64,000 nt of DNA from Episyrphus balteatus (lineage: Eukaryota; Arthropoda; Insecta; Diptera; Syrphidae): assembly GCF_945859705.1 (NCBI RefSeq), contig NC_079136.1, positions 99,430,051 through 99,494,050 on the forward strand, written 5' to 3'. The translations under genes and the position numbers were made by a program. Positions 11,290-23,093 of the stretch are shown here, piece by piece; position 1 is the first letter of the stretch, and each line of letters begins with the position of its first letter. Under the pieces are notes generated by a model. The model was not told where the DNA came from and searched no databases. It saw only the letters and a list, made by a program, of their open reading frames with translations.

Positions 11290-12866
11290 TGTGGCATATG
11301 TGTCAATAAAAAAAAAGTTCATTAAACGACCATCCCATGTTTTCAAGAACATTTAGTATTGATGATGTTTGCTGTATCTCTACGTGAAGTAAATCAGGAA
11401 AGAAAAATGGTAACCACATTAGATGAATTAATAATTACCAAAATTGTTTTAACTATGTTCTAAAAAAATCTATAAAGTCTCGACGTTCACACTTACTAAA
11501 ATGAGAGAATTATTTTATCAAAAAACTGTTTTTGGAAAAAAAAAAAAAAATAAACAGATACGAAAGTTTTCATAAAAGTGGTAACCGCAATACACGTAAA
11601 ACTTTAGTAATTCTCTTTGTATCTTCTTTGATGTATGTTGCACATAAATAAAATTATACCAGTATAGCTACATCTCTATCTATCTTATTTTGATTTCTAC
11701 AGAAGAAGGTATTAGAGATTTTTTTTGTTGAACACATAATGCAGGTTCTGTCAGTTGTAAGCAACATCGTAAGAATTTTAGAACTTGAAGAATATTAATG
11801 CTGATTTGGCTACGTTGACTGATTAAATATACAGGGTGCCAGTTAGACAATGCATATGCCCGAAATACCTGACACTTATTACTGTGTTTTGTAAAATAAA
11901 TTCTATCCCAACCAGTTCAAAAGATATTACCTTTTTTTCGTTCAGTGTATTTTCAATTTCATCATCTGAGGTACAACCCATTTCACGAATTCAAATAAGT
12001 TTAGAGGCCATAGAAGCTCTCATATCATACTGCATGGCGAACTTCTTTCCATAAATAAGAGTGTCACGTCATTCCTTAGTAAAATTAGATTAAAGTAATA
12101 ACTACAATAGCGTACCTACTTGGGATTGGAAAATTCTCAAGCGAAAAGTTGCAGAAAACCTTATTAGCCCAGTCGGAATAAACATTTAAAATAGACAAAA
12201 CTTAATCGTGAATTTTCTTCATAGAACGAAGAGGTCACTGGGAGACTAAAACCAGTTTATAAATCGGCCATTTTTGATTTTTGAAAAAAATGATTGAGGC
12301 AAAACTTGTAGAAAATTTTAATTTGTTCTTTATGACTCATATTTTTTTAATTTTCATATGTTTTTGGGGTTGAAATCTAGCTGCTATCTTAGAATCGGTA
12401 AGTGTTATGTTAAACAAAATGAGTTAATAGTATAACTGATGTCTAACAAAAGAATACAGTTTTTGAATTTTACGAATCGTTCCATCAATGCTAGAGATAT
12501 GAGATGACCAATTTTATTTATAATAAAATATAAACCGAGAGCGCGAACAATTTTTTTAACTCGATGAGTAAAGCGTTTCTGCAGTGGCCGACTAGTCTAT
12601 TATATCGACTGGTAAAAAAGCTTAATACTGAGTAGCTGGATAATTACAAACTAAGAACTAAAACTCATAAAAGGAAAGCTCAAAGTGTTTGCTAACCTGT
12701 TTCCATCATTTTTTTTTTGCTAAAAAAAAAGTAACGATATACTACCTTACATAACCAATTTTGTCGATTCTGTAGAGGAAGATCGTGCGTCTAATCTGGT
12801 ACTGGTAGTTATGATTTTTTTGACAATTTCAATAATGACTCAATGAACGTCCTACATACAGTGATG
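11290..12866. other. No gene seen
   Basis: AT-rich, with scattered short frames only. A TACAGGGTGCC word near 11831 resembles a Tc1/mariner terminus but no partner was found. Confidence 0.5.
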
Positions 12867-13817
12867 TAGGGGAAGTGGGGGCAAGACCGCCCACATAGTG
12901 TTTGACTGTCTTAAAAACCAATAAAAATCATCTTTTAAAAAGAATAAAGTTTTTATTCATTAAGTTTAATGTTTTTTGCAGAAACTCTCATTATTATAAA
13001 AAAAAAAAAAAAATACTGAACAAAAGATTACCTATACGTTTTGAAAAAATATCAAACATAAAACCGTCTTGCCCCCACATGGGCGTAAGACCGCCCTATC
13101 AAGTTTTGTTGGTAGAAAGACCGTTTCTATTGTTTTAAATGCAGCCTATTTGTAATAATAACATAATTATGCTATATTTTCATTAGTTCTCACTCCAGCA
13201 CAAGCTTTTTGGTACCATTTGGTACACATTTTGCACTTAATCCAACAATATTTTGGATTGGATCTAGAAAACAATTGCAGATAGAAGGTACAAATACAAT
13301 CTGCAAAGTCCTCTTCATCAGAATCATCAATTACAGTATTGTTTGTCGCCTGTTTCTTAGCTTTTTGGAAGATTTAACGGTGAACTTCTTTTTTCACTTT
13401 ATTTAAGCTACCAGAGCTTCCAATTTTGCCCATGGGCGGTCTTGCCCCAGTCATATCATATTTGATGTTCTGTATTATTTTTTTTTTTAATTTATCTTTA
13501 AAACTCCTTCTTTTGCAGAAAATACTTTTTAATATTCACTTTCTATTATAAAAAAGGAAATGTTAAAAATTTCTATTATTTCAGTGTCAAAAAACAACTG
13601 ACTTTTCACATGAACGATAAGAATTTGATGAAAAATCACAAAATTTACCGTAACTCTTCGGGGTCTTAACCAAAATTGCTAAAACTTACAGACGTGATCG
13701 ATCATACCAAAGGGCACCTATTTTATATTGCAAGTGTTGCCAATTTTACTTCTTTTCATACAACATAGTACGAAAACCGTCTTGCCCCCATAGGCGGTCT
13801 TGCCCCCACTTCCCCTA
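12867..13817 (-). mobile_element. Tigger/pogo-like element, internally deleted
   Basis: Perfect 25 bp inverted ends counting the TA target bases (12867-12891 and 13793-13817; core GGGGAAGTGGGGGCAAGACC). Further copies of GGCGGTCTTGCCCC occur inside near 13066, 13434 and 13778, in both orientations, possibly transposase-binding sites or nested ends. The TA duplication fits the Tc1/mariner superfamily. About 950 bp is too short for an autonomous element; only the C-terminus of a transposase remains (next entry). A shorter sibling lies at 50914-51364. Confidence 0.85.
13167..13364 (-). pseudogene. Tigger-type transposase C-terminus
   Basis: Sixty-six codons ending in TAA. After an acidic stretch (DDSDEEDFADC) comes a zinc-ligand pattern: C-x-C near residues 23-25, an S-R-S turn, then WIKCKMCTKWYQKACAGV. 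This acidic linker followed by W-x2-C-x2-C-x2-W-x4-C is the PHD-like tail known from many Tigger/Jerky-type DDE transposases of insects. The DDE catalytic core is absent, and an in-frame stop lies just upstream, so it cannot be active. Lying inside matched inverted ends with TA duplication supports the call. Confidence 0.65.
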
Positions 13818-13999
13818 TATGTTTCCGGACAAAGCTTTTAAGGACTTATTTTTGTCAAATATGGTCTGTGCAGCCTTAAAGCTCATACAATTTTCACCAA
13901 TTGAAATATAAAATATTGTCATTTGGACTTACAGTTTCCAAGTTCTTTCAGTGGTTAATGTTTCACTTCAAGAGGTGATGACGTTCCAATTTTTGCACA

Positions 14000-14330
14000 A
14001 AATAAGCTGTAAACGATTTTTTTTAGAATCGACAGTTACTAACACTAAATTCAATCGAAATCATTAGAGTCGTCTTCGAGGTAATTAAAGCACTTTGAAA
14101 CCGTTATACGGGAGGTAGGTGTCATACAGGAGATAATAAAAGGAAATTAAAAAAAAAATGGTTCTTTTAAATTACATTATTTTTTACCAAATTTCAAGCA
14201 AATTCATCTGTTAGTTTAGGCCCTAGATCGATGTACATAAGGATAAGGACGCACGCACCGACCGAACGGAAGTTATAACAAAAACTCCTTTTTTTTTTAC
14301 ATACAATGTCATTAACAATGGTATGGTCAG
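14000..14330 (-). repeat. Decayed RepA copy
   Basis: Recognisable RepA words in minus orientation: ATCATTAGAGTCGTCTTCGAG, ACCGTTATACGG, CATCTGTTAGTTTAGGCCC and a vestigial array with GACGCACGCACCGACCGAACGG. Strongly diverged. Confidence 0.5.
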
Positions 14331-14462
14331 CATTTAAATATTTTCCTCTTATTGTAAAAATGTACACCCTTGATGGTACTGGTACGGACCCGGGAACCCC
14401 TTCCGATCTTTCTATTTAATTCTAAAAGCTGGAATATTACCGCATCAATTAAATAAAATAAT

Positions 14463-14720
14463 TTAAATTTGCACATCCATGCTGATGGGAACAGCTGTGT
14501 AGAAATGTTCAGTAACACCTTTCTTAAGTAACATAGCTTTTATCGCTGTAAAAACTAATGGACCACCTGCGTAAATTTTTGTGCTTAAAAAAACAAAAAC
14601 AAAATGCAGAACGTAATTGAGAGATTTAACAAATTGAATTAAATTAGCTAAATTAGTCCCTTTTGCATTTCTTTTGTATCTAATCTTTGGATATAAATTT
14701 CCTATATAATCCTTATACAA
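14463..14720 (-). other. Unrecognised 85-codon ORF
   Basis: The last ~35 residues (AGGPLVFTAIKAMLLKKGV and on to a TAA) look protein-like, and a TTTACGCAG acceptor-like word precedes the GGPLVF part on the minus strand. It could be a decayed exon or transposon piece. No domain recognised. Confidence 0.2.
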
Positions 14721-17499
14721 GGGCTCCTGAATAGTTTAGTTAAAAGGGTGGACGACTGCGAAAAGGGATACAATTACAGTAACACTGTGAATGTAATAAA
14801 AAGAGGATAATATTTTATACATGGATTTTTCTTTTGGTTCGTAAAAGCCATACATTTTCTGTCGCTGTGTTAACATGTACCTAGATATTTTTTAAAATAC
14901 CAGTACCAGTACCTACTGCCAGTCCTGGACCTCATAAGTTGAGTTCAAAACAAATTTATACAGATAAAATTGTCATCATGCCGTTCTATGTCATACATTT
15001 TTTGCATTAAGTTTATATTTTACATATTAAATTAACTATTACGGAAGTTTAATAAATTTAATTGCAAACCAAACTTAAACTATCTAACTGTGTCAATAGT
15101 TTTGGGAAACAAAAAGAATTCAGTTAGGTACGAGGTACTCCGTATAGTTTATTTACGAAGCATTTAATTTCACCTTATCCATAAAAATTTTCAATACTTG
15201 CTATATGCTAATGCTCTGAATGCATTTATAAAGAGCCTTCACTAATAAGCTGCTTAAATTATAATTTTTCAAAATCCATATCCGTAGGAAAATCCAACCA
15301 ATTTTGTCCTAAGTCTCACCAAGCAAACAAAAGTGCAAATTAAATCAATGTGCCTGGCAAATGGCAAATGAAAAACAGAAGATAAGGTTCCCTTACTTTT
15401 ATGACTACATATGTAAAAACCATTATACGGCTTCCCCAAAGTGCCAAAATTATCCCAAATTTTGATGACTCATCGCATATCCCACAGACAGATTTATGTG
15501 TCATTTCAATCTTATTATCAAGATTGAAATACAAAGGAGGTCCTTAAATCTGTTCGTTAAGCTTTAATTACGGTCGTTAGTAACATTCTCCAGGGTGTGA
15601 ACTCGTATATACGTTAAATTTAGAGGAGGACGTATTTGTGTATTGAAACATTGCATATATTGTTTTACAATTATGTACTTTAAAATACAATTCATATTCC
15701 AAGGATTTAGGACTGCTTTTGAGGACCAGCACCAGACTGAAAAATAGACGAAAATTGTTTTTGAATGGAACACATAATTTTCCGTTCTACCCACTTTATC
15801 TTCTGGATGACTCTTTAAAATGACATTTTTAGAACCAAAGCTATAAAAAAAAGAGCATGAGTGTCTTATATTATGGTGTTGATGTATTTGCTCGTCCTTT
15901 TTAAGCTTTGGAAACAGTCCAGTCTTGTGCTTTTCTTTATTTTTCAGATAGAAAAAAAAAGAAGCAAACACATGTTATTATACTTCAGAAGAAGATGGTA
16001 TACGTTAAAGTTTTTTATACCCTCACACGCAAGATGTATTATGTGGCAATATTTGGTCGTAAATTCCGAAAAAAAAAAATTGTTGTCTATGGCACAATTT
16101 GGTTTTCTTAACTCTTTAACCAAAAGACCTTTTTTCTTGTTTATGGATTCATTTTACAACCAAACAAAGAAAACGAAAAGAAAAACTCAACCATCAAGCT
16201 TGCTTTCTTGGACATTTAAGACCTTATGTTATTTCATTCTTCATTTCAAAACTTAAAAAAACAAAATAGAAGATTTTACGACTTGAAGAAGGTGGCAGTA
16301 TATTATGCAATTTTGTGAAAATGAAGATTATCACTCTTAAAAAAAAGGATGTGAAACCATTTGTTAAATTGTCGGGATAATATGAAAAGAACGAAAGAGT
16401 ATCGTCGAGAAAAAAGATATATGTACAACTCAGTGAAGCAGCTTATTTTTGTGTCTGTAAAATCAAAAGGGTTCTTCTTAAAAATGTTTATCTAATGGTT
16501 TAAGGATTTAAAAAATATTATCCCTCTTGATGAAATATTTGAGAGGTGGTTGATTTTATGAGTTTCAACTATTCCAATGAAAAAAAAAATATTATTATTT
16601 TTGTATATGTATTTGTATATGTGTGGAGATTTAATAGCTATTCTAGGATTTTTGTTTGACAATTTGTCAGTTATTTTTTTTCAAATTTTGATAATGCATA
16701 CGTAATTTATTCAAACGGTCGTATAGACGTGAGCAGCAGTTATACCTAGTCCCAATATGGTCATCAGTAGTGTTCTAGCCAACCCATACAAACGGTGTTG
16801 TTAACAATTTCGGGCAAAAGTACTGTTCTCAAAAAAATCTTATGAAAAAACTGGAGAAAATTCAAATATCTCACTTACTTAGGATGACCAGTGCCATAAG
16901 ATATTTTCATTTTATACATTTGGAAATGCAAAATGACCGAAAAAGCTAAATTTTGGATATGTTGTAGGGGATGCTTAAAAAAGCTTAACTTGAAGTTTTC
17001 GACCAAGATTTCCTATGAGCTTTTTCCTCAGTAACTTTTTTGACAATAACTCGGCTATCCTTCGAGATACGAAAATTTTACAAGGAGCTTTTTTGTAGCT
17101 TTTACCATGTTCTACAATTCATGCCCACATATTTTTTGCGTATCATGAACCGTTTTCGAGATATCGATAAAAAAAAGTCAAAAATTTACGATATGCGATT
17201 TGTTTTTTGACATTATCTATTTTTTGGTGATGAATTTACAAAAAAATATTAAAATCAAATTTGTAGACCCTGTTCAGACCTACAATTTCGTATTTTTATT
17301 TTGTTTTTTTTTTGACAAAAATTACGACCTCCAGCCGGCCGCAAAGTCGTTTAGTCCGCACCCACCGCCAAGCAAGCTCGTTCGGTTGTGAAACAATCGT
17401 TCATGTTTTTTTAATGTCAAAAAAAAAAAAAATAAAAATCTCCTACAACATATCCAAAATTTAGCTTGGCCTTGAGGAACAATCCTTGGTACAATCCGA
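14721..17499. other. No gene supported
   Basis: Contains overlapping chance-type frames on both strands (15564-15971 minus, 15861-16256 plus), both rich in Lys, Phe and Ser as expected from A/T runs, without splice signals or domains. A GC-rich patch near 17328-17395 directly precedes the piggyBac relic and may be part of it. Confidence 0.5.
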
Positions 17500-17514
17500 A
17501 AAAAAAAGAGATGT

Positions 17515-17840
17515 GTGAAAACATTTGTAACACAAAGCCGTTTCGCGCAGTTCAAACACCTTCTTATAAATGTGAGAAACTCACTTTCGGTAATCCAATC
17601 AATGACACTTGACTGCAACCACACCAAAGGTGGAGTCGATGAATTCAAAAAAATTATTTCCATTTGCACCTTGACACATCAAACAAAATGCTGGTTGATG
17701 GTTTTTTTTAGTACTTAGAAGACGTGGAAACCCAATCAACTATATTTATTTTTCGACACTGAAATTTTGTTTCGAAACGATAAGCTTATCGAACTGATGG
17801 ATAATCTGGTGGAATCAAAACTGGAGGACAGTGTGTTGCA
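17515..17840 (+). pseudogene. piggyBac-like transposase relic
   Basis: The frame from 17515 reads into DCNHTKGGVDEFKKIISI, then THQTKCWLMVFF, stopping at a TAG at 17716. YN-x-TKGGVD followed ~20 residues later by R/K-T-x-R/C-W-P/L-M-x-x-F is the hallmark block near the end of the DDE core in piggyBac-family transposases. After the stop the same frame continues to read piggyBac-like spacing (DKLIELMDNLVESKLE) to about 17840. Upstream catalytic regions are not recognisable. Broken by stops; not functional. Confidence 0.7.
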
Positions 17841-18338
17841 TTAATTTACATTCACTTGGATTAATCCTGGAGTTGTTCTATTTCCTTGTATAGGTACCTA
17901 CATTTTTCCTGGAGCCTGTCTTTTAAAAAGTAACATAATATTGCGTAAATATTTATAAGAAATATTATGTTTTCGGTTACTTTACTAACATAATTTTACT
18001 TTAATTTTAAATTTCAAAACTGACTCCTAGATGTAAAACAAGGATATAGGTACGTATTTTTCTTTTGTAAAACGTTTTAAACCTTCTTCAGTGTTTACTG
18101 AGTAGATGTGTTGTTCTTCTCCGTTTGTACCTACCTACATATTTTATTTTTTTAATCATTAAAGGAAGTAAAGTTCAAATAACAAAATGCCTTTATAAAG
18201 AAAACACAATTGTGTGGTTCTAACAAAAGCAATTTGCAGTTAACTCAAAAATAAAATCCTCATAAAAAACGTGGACAGGAGCTTAACATTTACTTAACAT
18301 TCATATTTTTATTTTCTTATTTTGTCATTATACTATCT
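17841..18338. other. No gene seen
   Basis: AT-rich sequence with GTACCTAC-type words common throughout the window. Confidence 0.5.
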
Positions 18339-18596
18339 ACAGTGGGGAACAAAAATATTTGCATAAATGTTATTATTTTGTTTTTAAGCATTTAACTGCT
18401 ATTTATTCACTATTCATTATGTCGATTTGAAAAGAATGTTGAACGTGTTGATCAACCTAGTGTGGACCCAGCTTAATAATTTTCTCATTTGCATCAGGCT
18501 TGTGCAATTATTTTAAATATTTTCACACTTTCTAAAACTTGAGACTTCTAATGGATACAATTTTCTTTGTGTGTAATCATTTTCGACCCACACTGT
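18339..18596. mobile_element. Possible Tc1-like MITE
   Basis: The left end ACAGTGGGGAACAAAAATAT and the right end, read in reverse complement, ACAGTGTGGGTCGAAAATGA are similar over ~20 bases with several mismatches. The interior is non-coding. The ends resemble Tc1-type termini, but the TA duplication is not clear on the right. Confidence 0.35.
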
Positions 18597-21500
18597 TGAC
18601 ATAATTTTCTTTTTTCAACTAATGATAATGGAGGGTGGTTTTGGTTTGCTATGCTGCATCGTCATAGCATTAAAATAAAAAAAAAAAAATTGAAAATCTT
18701 TTTTTTTTATTAAGGAAAGAAAATATTCTTCTGCAAGGATTTGATAGAAGGAATCTCATTGTGTATAACTACCGTTATGAGATGATGATCCTGGTTTGGT
18801 TGGCTGCTTCTATCCATTTCTTTTTGAATAAAAGAGCTTGATTCATCTGTTGATAGTAAAGTGCATTTTTTGTTTTTTGTTTTATAAAAGCATCCTTAAA
18901 TTTGTTTGTAAGAGTTATTCTTCCGAGGTTTTATGAAAATAATGATAAAAAAACTTATCTTTTTTCATTATTTTTTGGAGTGTAACGGTGACATGCACAC
19001 AAAAGCCAACTCTTCAAAACTATAGAAGGTGGGACAATATTCTAGATAATAATAATAAAAATGTGTGAAACCTTATACTATTTTTAAAGTTAAATATTTT
19101 TGTGTTTAAATTAAATAATAGTAATGAAAATATTTAAACCTTTAAGAAATTAATTTCGACAAACAAACTTTTTTTATTGTGAAGTGCTTAATTGAAAAGG
19201 AATTTTTTTTTTGACTGAAAGACATTCTGATAGACAGATTGACAAGCAGAGAAACAATGATATTTTTGAAAGGGGTAAACGGTATAGAACGCTTAACCGG
19301 TAGGAAACAAAAGTTGTATTCTAATTCTAACCTGGGAAATGTGTAAATACTACATTAAGGGTTTAGCAATTTTTAAAAAATCAAACCTGGCTTTTTAAAA
19401 ATTAGGGTAGGTATTAAAATTAAGAAAAAAATTATATTAAAAACACATTTTGGAATATTCAAAAATAATTTCACTTTTTTCAAACAATTTTTTTTAAAAT
19501 TGTATGTACATATATAAAAATTAATATTTTTAAAGACTTTCGATTTTCGAATTTTTTTTTTTCCAAAAATTATTTTTTTTTTAATGAAAACTTATTGCAT
19601 TAATTCAAACTATTCTTTGCTAATTCTTATTCAAAAAGTTTAAATATTGTAAGTAACTTTTACAACAAAAGCAAATGCGTGCGACCAAGTTGTGCTGTTA
19701 ACTTTTTGTGATAAAATAGATTCACGGTTGAATAAAATGAGTGAAGTTTTGTTAATACAATAGGCGCTCGATATAATGAAATAACAAGGCATAAACCAAT
19801 GGGAATGACTTTTTTGCTCCAGTTTTTTTTTTTTGTATGGGTTCTTCGATTCATATTTTAGTAAGATGCACTGCGAGACTGCGACCCATAAAAGGTCTAT
19901 TGTGCCCCAATTGGGGTACTTCAATTAGTTCTAATGAGCTTGATTAAATTCTTCTTCGTAAACCTATCTGTTTTAGAAAAACAATTTCTTTAAAGCAATT
20001 TCAAGCAAACATTGCAAGCGTTACCTAGTGTTGTTTTCTCTTATCCCATATCATAGTTTTTTTTATCATTAATTTTCATCAAATCCTTCAGCACAATATT
20101 CCGTACCTATAAAAAAAACAAAACTATTGCAATCCTTTAGATTTAAATTGATATGTAAAGTATAAGAACTAGAGATGATCTTAAAAATTTAAAAGCAATT
20201 TTCAAAACGACAAAAAAAGGACATTTATTTCCAGTTTTCTTGACCGTCTTTCCGGTCGATAAACATTATAAAAGTATATTAGATGTGGCGAAATCTTGCG
20301 GAAATTTTAAATTTCTACCCTTATGTGAGTTCAGAGAAACAATTTTGCTTCTATACTTTCCATATGGAGGAAACGTCAATTGAACTCTCAACTTATTTTT
20401 TTTAAGGAAATGCTCTTCAAAGGCCATAGCTATATAACGGGTTGTAGTTTGCGTGGAATAAATGAAACACTCATCACTTTTGTAGGTAGGTATACTATAG
20501 ATACTCGTATATGTTAAGTTTTGATGTACCTACTCTATTTATTCTTCATAGAATTATTTTTGTATAGATATAAGTAGACTAGATAGGTACATTTTTATCA
20601 TTTCTATATTTAAATTCTTAAGTTTTTAAATGCACGTGTTCCTTTTAAATAGGTAAAGTTTGCAAGTTAAGTTTTCTCCCTGAACTTAACACAAGGTCAC
20701 GGATTTTGTATGCAATGAAGAATTCGTCTATAGAAAAACTTATCCCTTTTATGAGGTTGAGGCTTTTCATTTCCTATTTCCACTACCACACTCATTCACT
20801 CAGCAAAAGTACTTTTGTTGTAATAAAATTTGTTTAACTACGTATATAGACTGTGAGAATTTTTTTTTGTTTTTGGAATGCAATTTTAGCATTCATCAAC
20901 ATTCACTTTAAGGAATGAGTCGAGTGCTAGAAAATTACGGTTGGATTGTAAAATAAACGTTTTTTTTTTTTTATAAATTTACGCATAACGTTCGAAAGAA
21001 ATAAAACTGAAGAACCTTAAAAAGAAAAATAAAAGGGTAAAAAGGCGAAGTGAATAATGCTTCTTTGGGCAGTATTACCTGCAGAACTCAAACTATAAAT
21101 CATTGCTGATTGTCGGAATTTTAAAACTTCTCAACGTAATTTCATTAGAAATTATGCAATGACGTCAAATTGCATCAATTTTTTCTTAACTTACTGACGT
21201 ATTAGTATTGTATTGTGTTTTTAAAATTCTAGAAGAAGACTTAAAACATGGAAAATAAGCTAAACAATTCTTTTTAACACAGGCTGGCTTTTTTTATTCA
21301 TATAGCTAAAATAAATTGATTACGTACCTATTTGTTATATAGGAAGTGAAGCAAAAAAGAATCGTTTCGTTTTTTTTGTTTTTTTGTAAATCCAAATACC
21401 TACTTCCGAATTCTTTGAATGTTTTTATGCGTTCAACAAGATAGCTAGAATCAGTATGGTAACATTAGGGGACATATTTGATGAAAGTTGTTATGATTTT

Positions 21501-22065
21501 CGAAATTTTGTAATTCCAAACCTCTTACATTAAAAAAAAAAACTTAGAATTATGAACAGGGTTTTTAATTGCCTATCTTCACTTTATATCACAATGAACT
21601 TACTCTATACAACTTATGAGTGCGAAATGTGTTATCAAAATATATCATTAAATGCAATCGCTGTAAACCATATGCAAATTTGTTGGGGAGAGTTATTTTA
21701 GAATTGGAAACCAGACTTTAAAACTCTGCCAATAAAAATATTTAAAAAAAATTTTCTCAAAAATTCTTTAAATTATATAAAAGAAAAAGATAATGAAAAA
21801 ATGCATAGGTACTTTTTTTTTATTAAAACAATTTTTCTTTTATATGGACTACAGAATTTTAAATCCAGAATTTTGTATTTAAAGAATTTAATAGAATACC
21901 TACAGAATTTGAATTTACAGAATTTTAAAATAAAGAATTTTGTAATTTGGAATTTTTGACTTTCGGATTCGTTCTTTAAGGCGATATAAAGATAACGTTT
22001 CCATACTTAAATTTTGTCTGGGCTAAAATAAAAACTATCCGCAGTAGAAAAAGGGTTTCAAAGTT
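18597..22065. other. No gene seen
   Basis: Long AT-rich stretch. Frames at 19640-19924 (minus) are lysine-rich and overlap each other; no domains or matched splice signals were found. Confidence 0.5.
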
Positions 22066-22293
22066 CTATCTGCTGATGGATTGAGCTTCTATTTTTATCG
22101 GCAGCTGCGCGTTGTTTTTATAAAACATGTAAGCTCCAACTGCGAATACAGTTTGCAATGCAAAAAAAAAAAACACAGCTAATGCTATAATAGGACTTTT
22201 TAGAACAGGGAAATTTAGTTTAAAAAAAATATTTCTAATGCTCCAATAAATATGTTCAATTATGTGGACAAGAATAGGATTCAAGCGTTGCAC
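22066..22293 (-). CDS. Hypothetical single-pass membrane segment
   Basis: An open frame of about 75 codons, starting at GTG (no ATG) after a TGA just upstream, so it would have to be an exon or a relic. It encodes a basic/hydrophobic lead, a clear membrane span (SPIIALAVFFFFALQTVFAV, about residues 33-52), and a short polar tail ending in TAG. The span followed by GAYMFYK loosely recalls the C-terminal end of ERGIC-53-type cargo receptors, but this rests on a few residues and is not an assignment. No neighbouring exon was found. The oligo-T run inside the span may inflate its hydrophobicity. Confidence 0.2.
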   Translation of the reverse strand: MQRLNPILVHIIEHIYWSIRNIFFKLNFPVLKSPIIALAVFFFFALQTVFAVGAYMFYKNNAQLPIKIEAQSISR

Positions 22294-22872
22294 AACGGAT
22301 CATTACTTCTACAGAAAATTTTATGAAGGCTTTTGCTGTAATATCTATATTTAAATAGTATTTCGATGAATTTATAACAATTTGTGAAAACATCGAAATA
22401 ATTGGCATTTTTAACCTGTAGCTTTTTAAACCGATTTGAAAATAGCTATGTGTTCATTGAATTCAACAGAATTCAACAAATTAAGCTAGTGTCGGGTGTG
22501 TAAACAGTTATGAATAAATTAATCTGTTTTAAAAGGGAGTTAGAAAAGCAAATAAATCACAAAATTGATAATTTCCACTTTTCCGTTTTTTTCGTTGGCT
22601 TAGTGACATAATTAAATATTGACAAATAATTTTGTAAGTTCATTTTTAAGTAGAGACACACAAGAGAAAAACATTAATTTTTGAATACGGAAAAGTAATC
22701 CTTTGACACATTGATTGTCCAAAAACTGTAGCAGGAGATGAAAACAAACATTAAAATTATGCGTTGAAAATGTTGAAAACAACCATTAAAATCCATAAAC
22801 AAATTGTAGAAATGCTATTGAAAGGAAATAATACATATTTAGAAACCTCATATATTTTGGAAGCAACATATG
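22294..22872. other. No gene seen
   Basis: AT-rich non-coding sequence between the membrane-segment ORF and MITE family 1 copy 2. Confidence 0.5.
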
Positions 22873-23083
22873 AGGCGTTGAGAATATAATAATGGGTCCA
22901 TTTCTCTATAAATTGGATGTTTCAAGGTCTTAGAAACACTTCCAGAATCATAGTTAGAGCCATTGATCTGTGAAACATTTTTTTAAAAGTTTTTTTTGTT
23001 TTTTAGTTCCTAAAAGATCTTTCAAAGTTCCGTACAATGCACAAATTTCAAACGGCCTTGAGCTATTATTATTCAGAATGCCT
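22873..23083. mobile_element. MITE family 1, copy 2
   Basis: 211 bp, ends AGGCGTT and its complement AATGCCT, sharing GAGCCATTGATCTGTGAAAC and TGCACAAATTTCAAACGG with the copy at 7472. It ends only 10 bp before the next element. Confidence 0.65.
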
Positions 23084-23093
23084 CGTATAAAGC

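Noticed and set aside
15564..16256. Overlapping 135- and 131-codon ORFs on opposite strands
   Set aside because: Lys/Phe/Ser-rich, no motifs, and frames of this length are expected a few times by chance in 64 kb.
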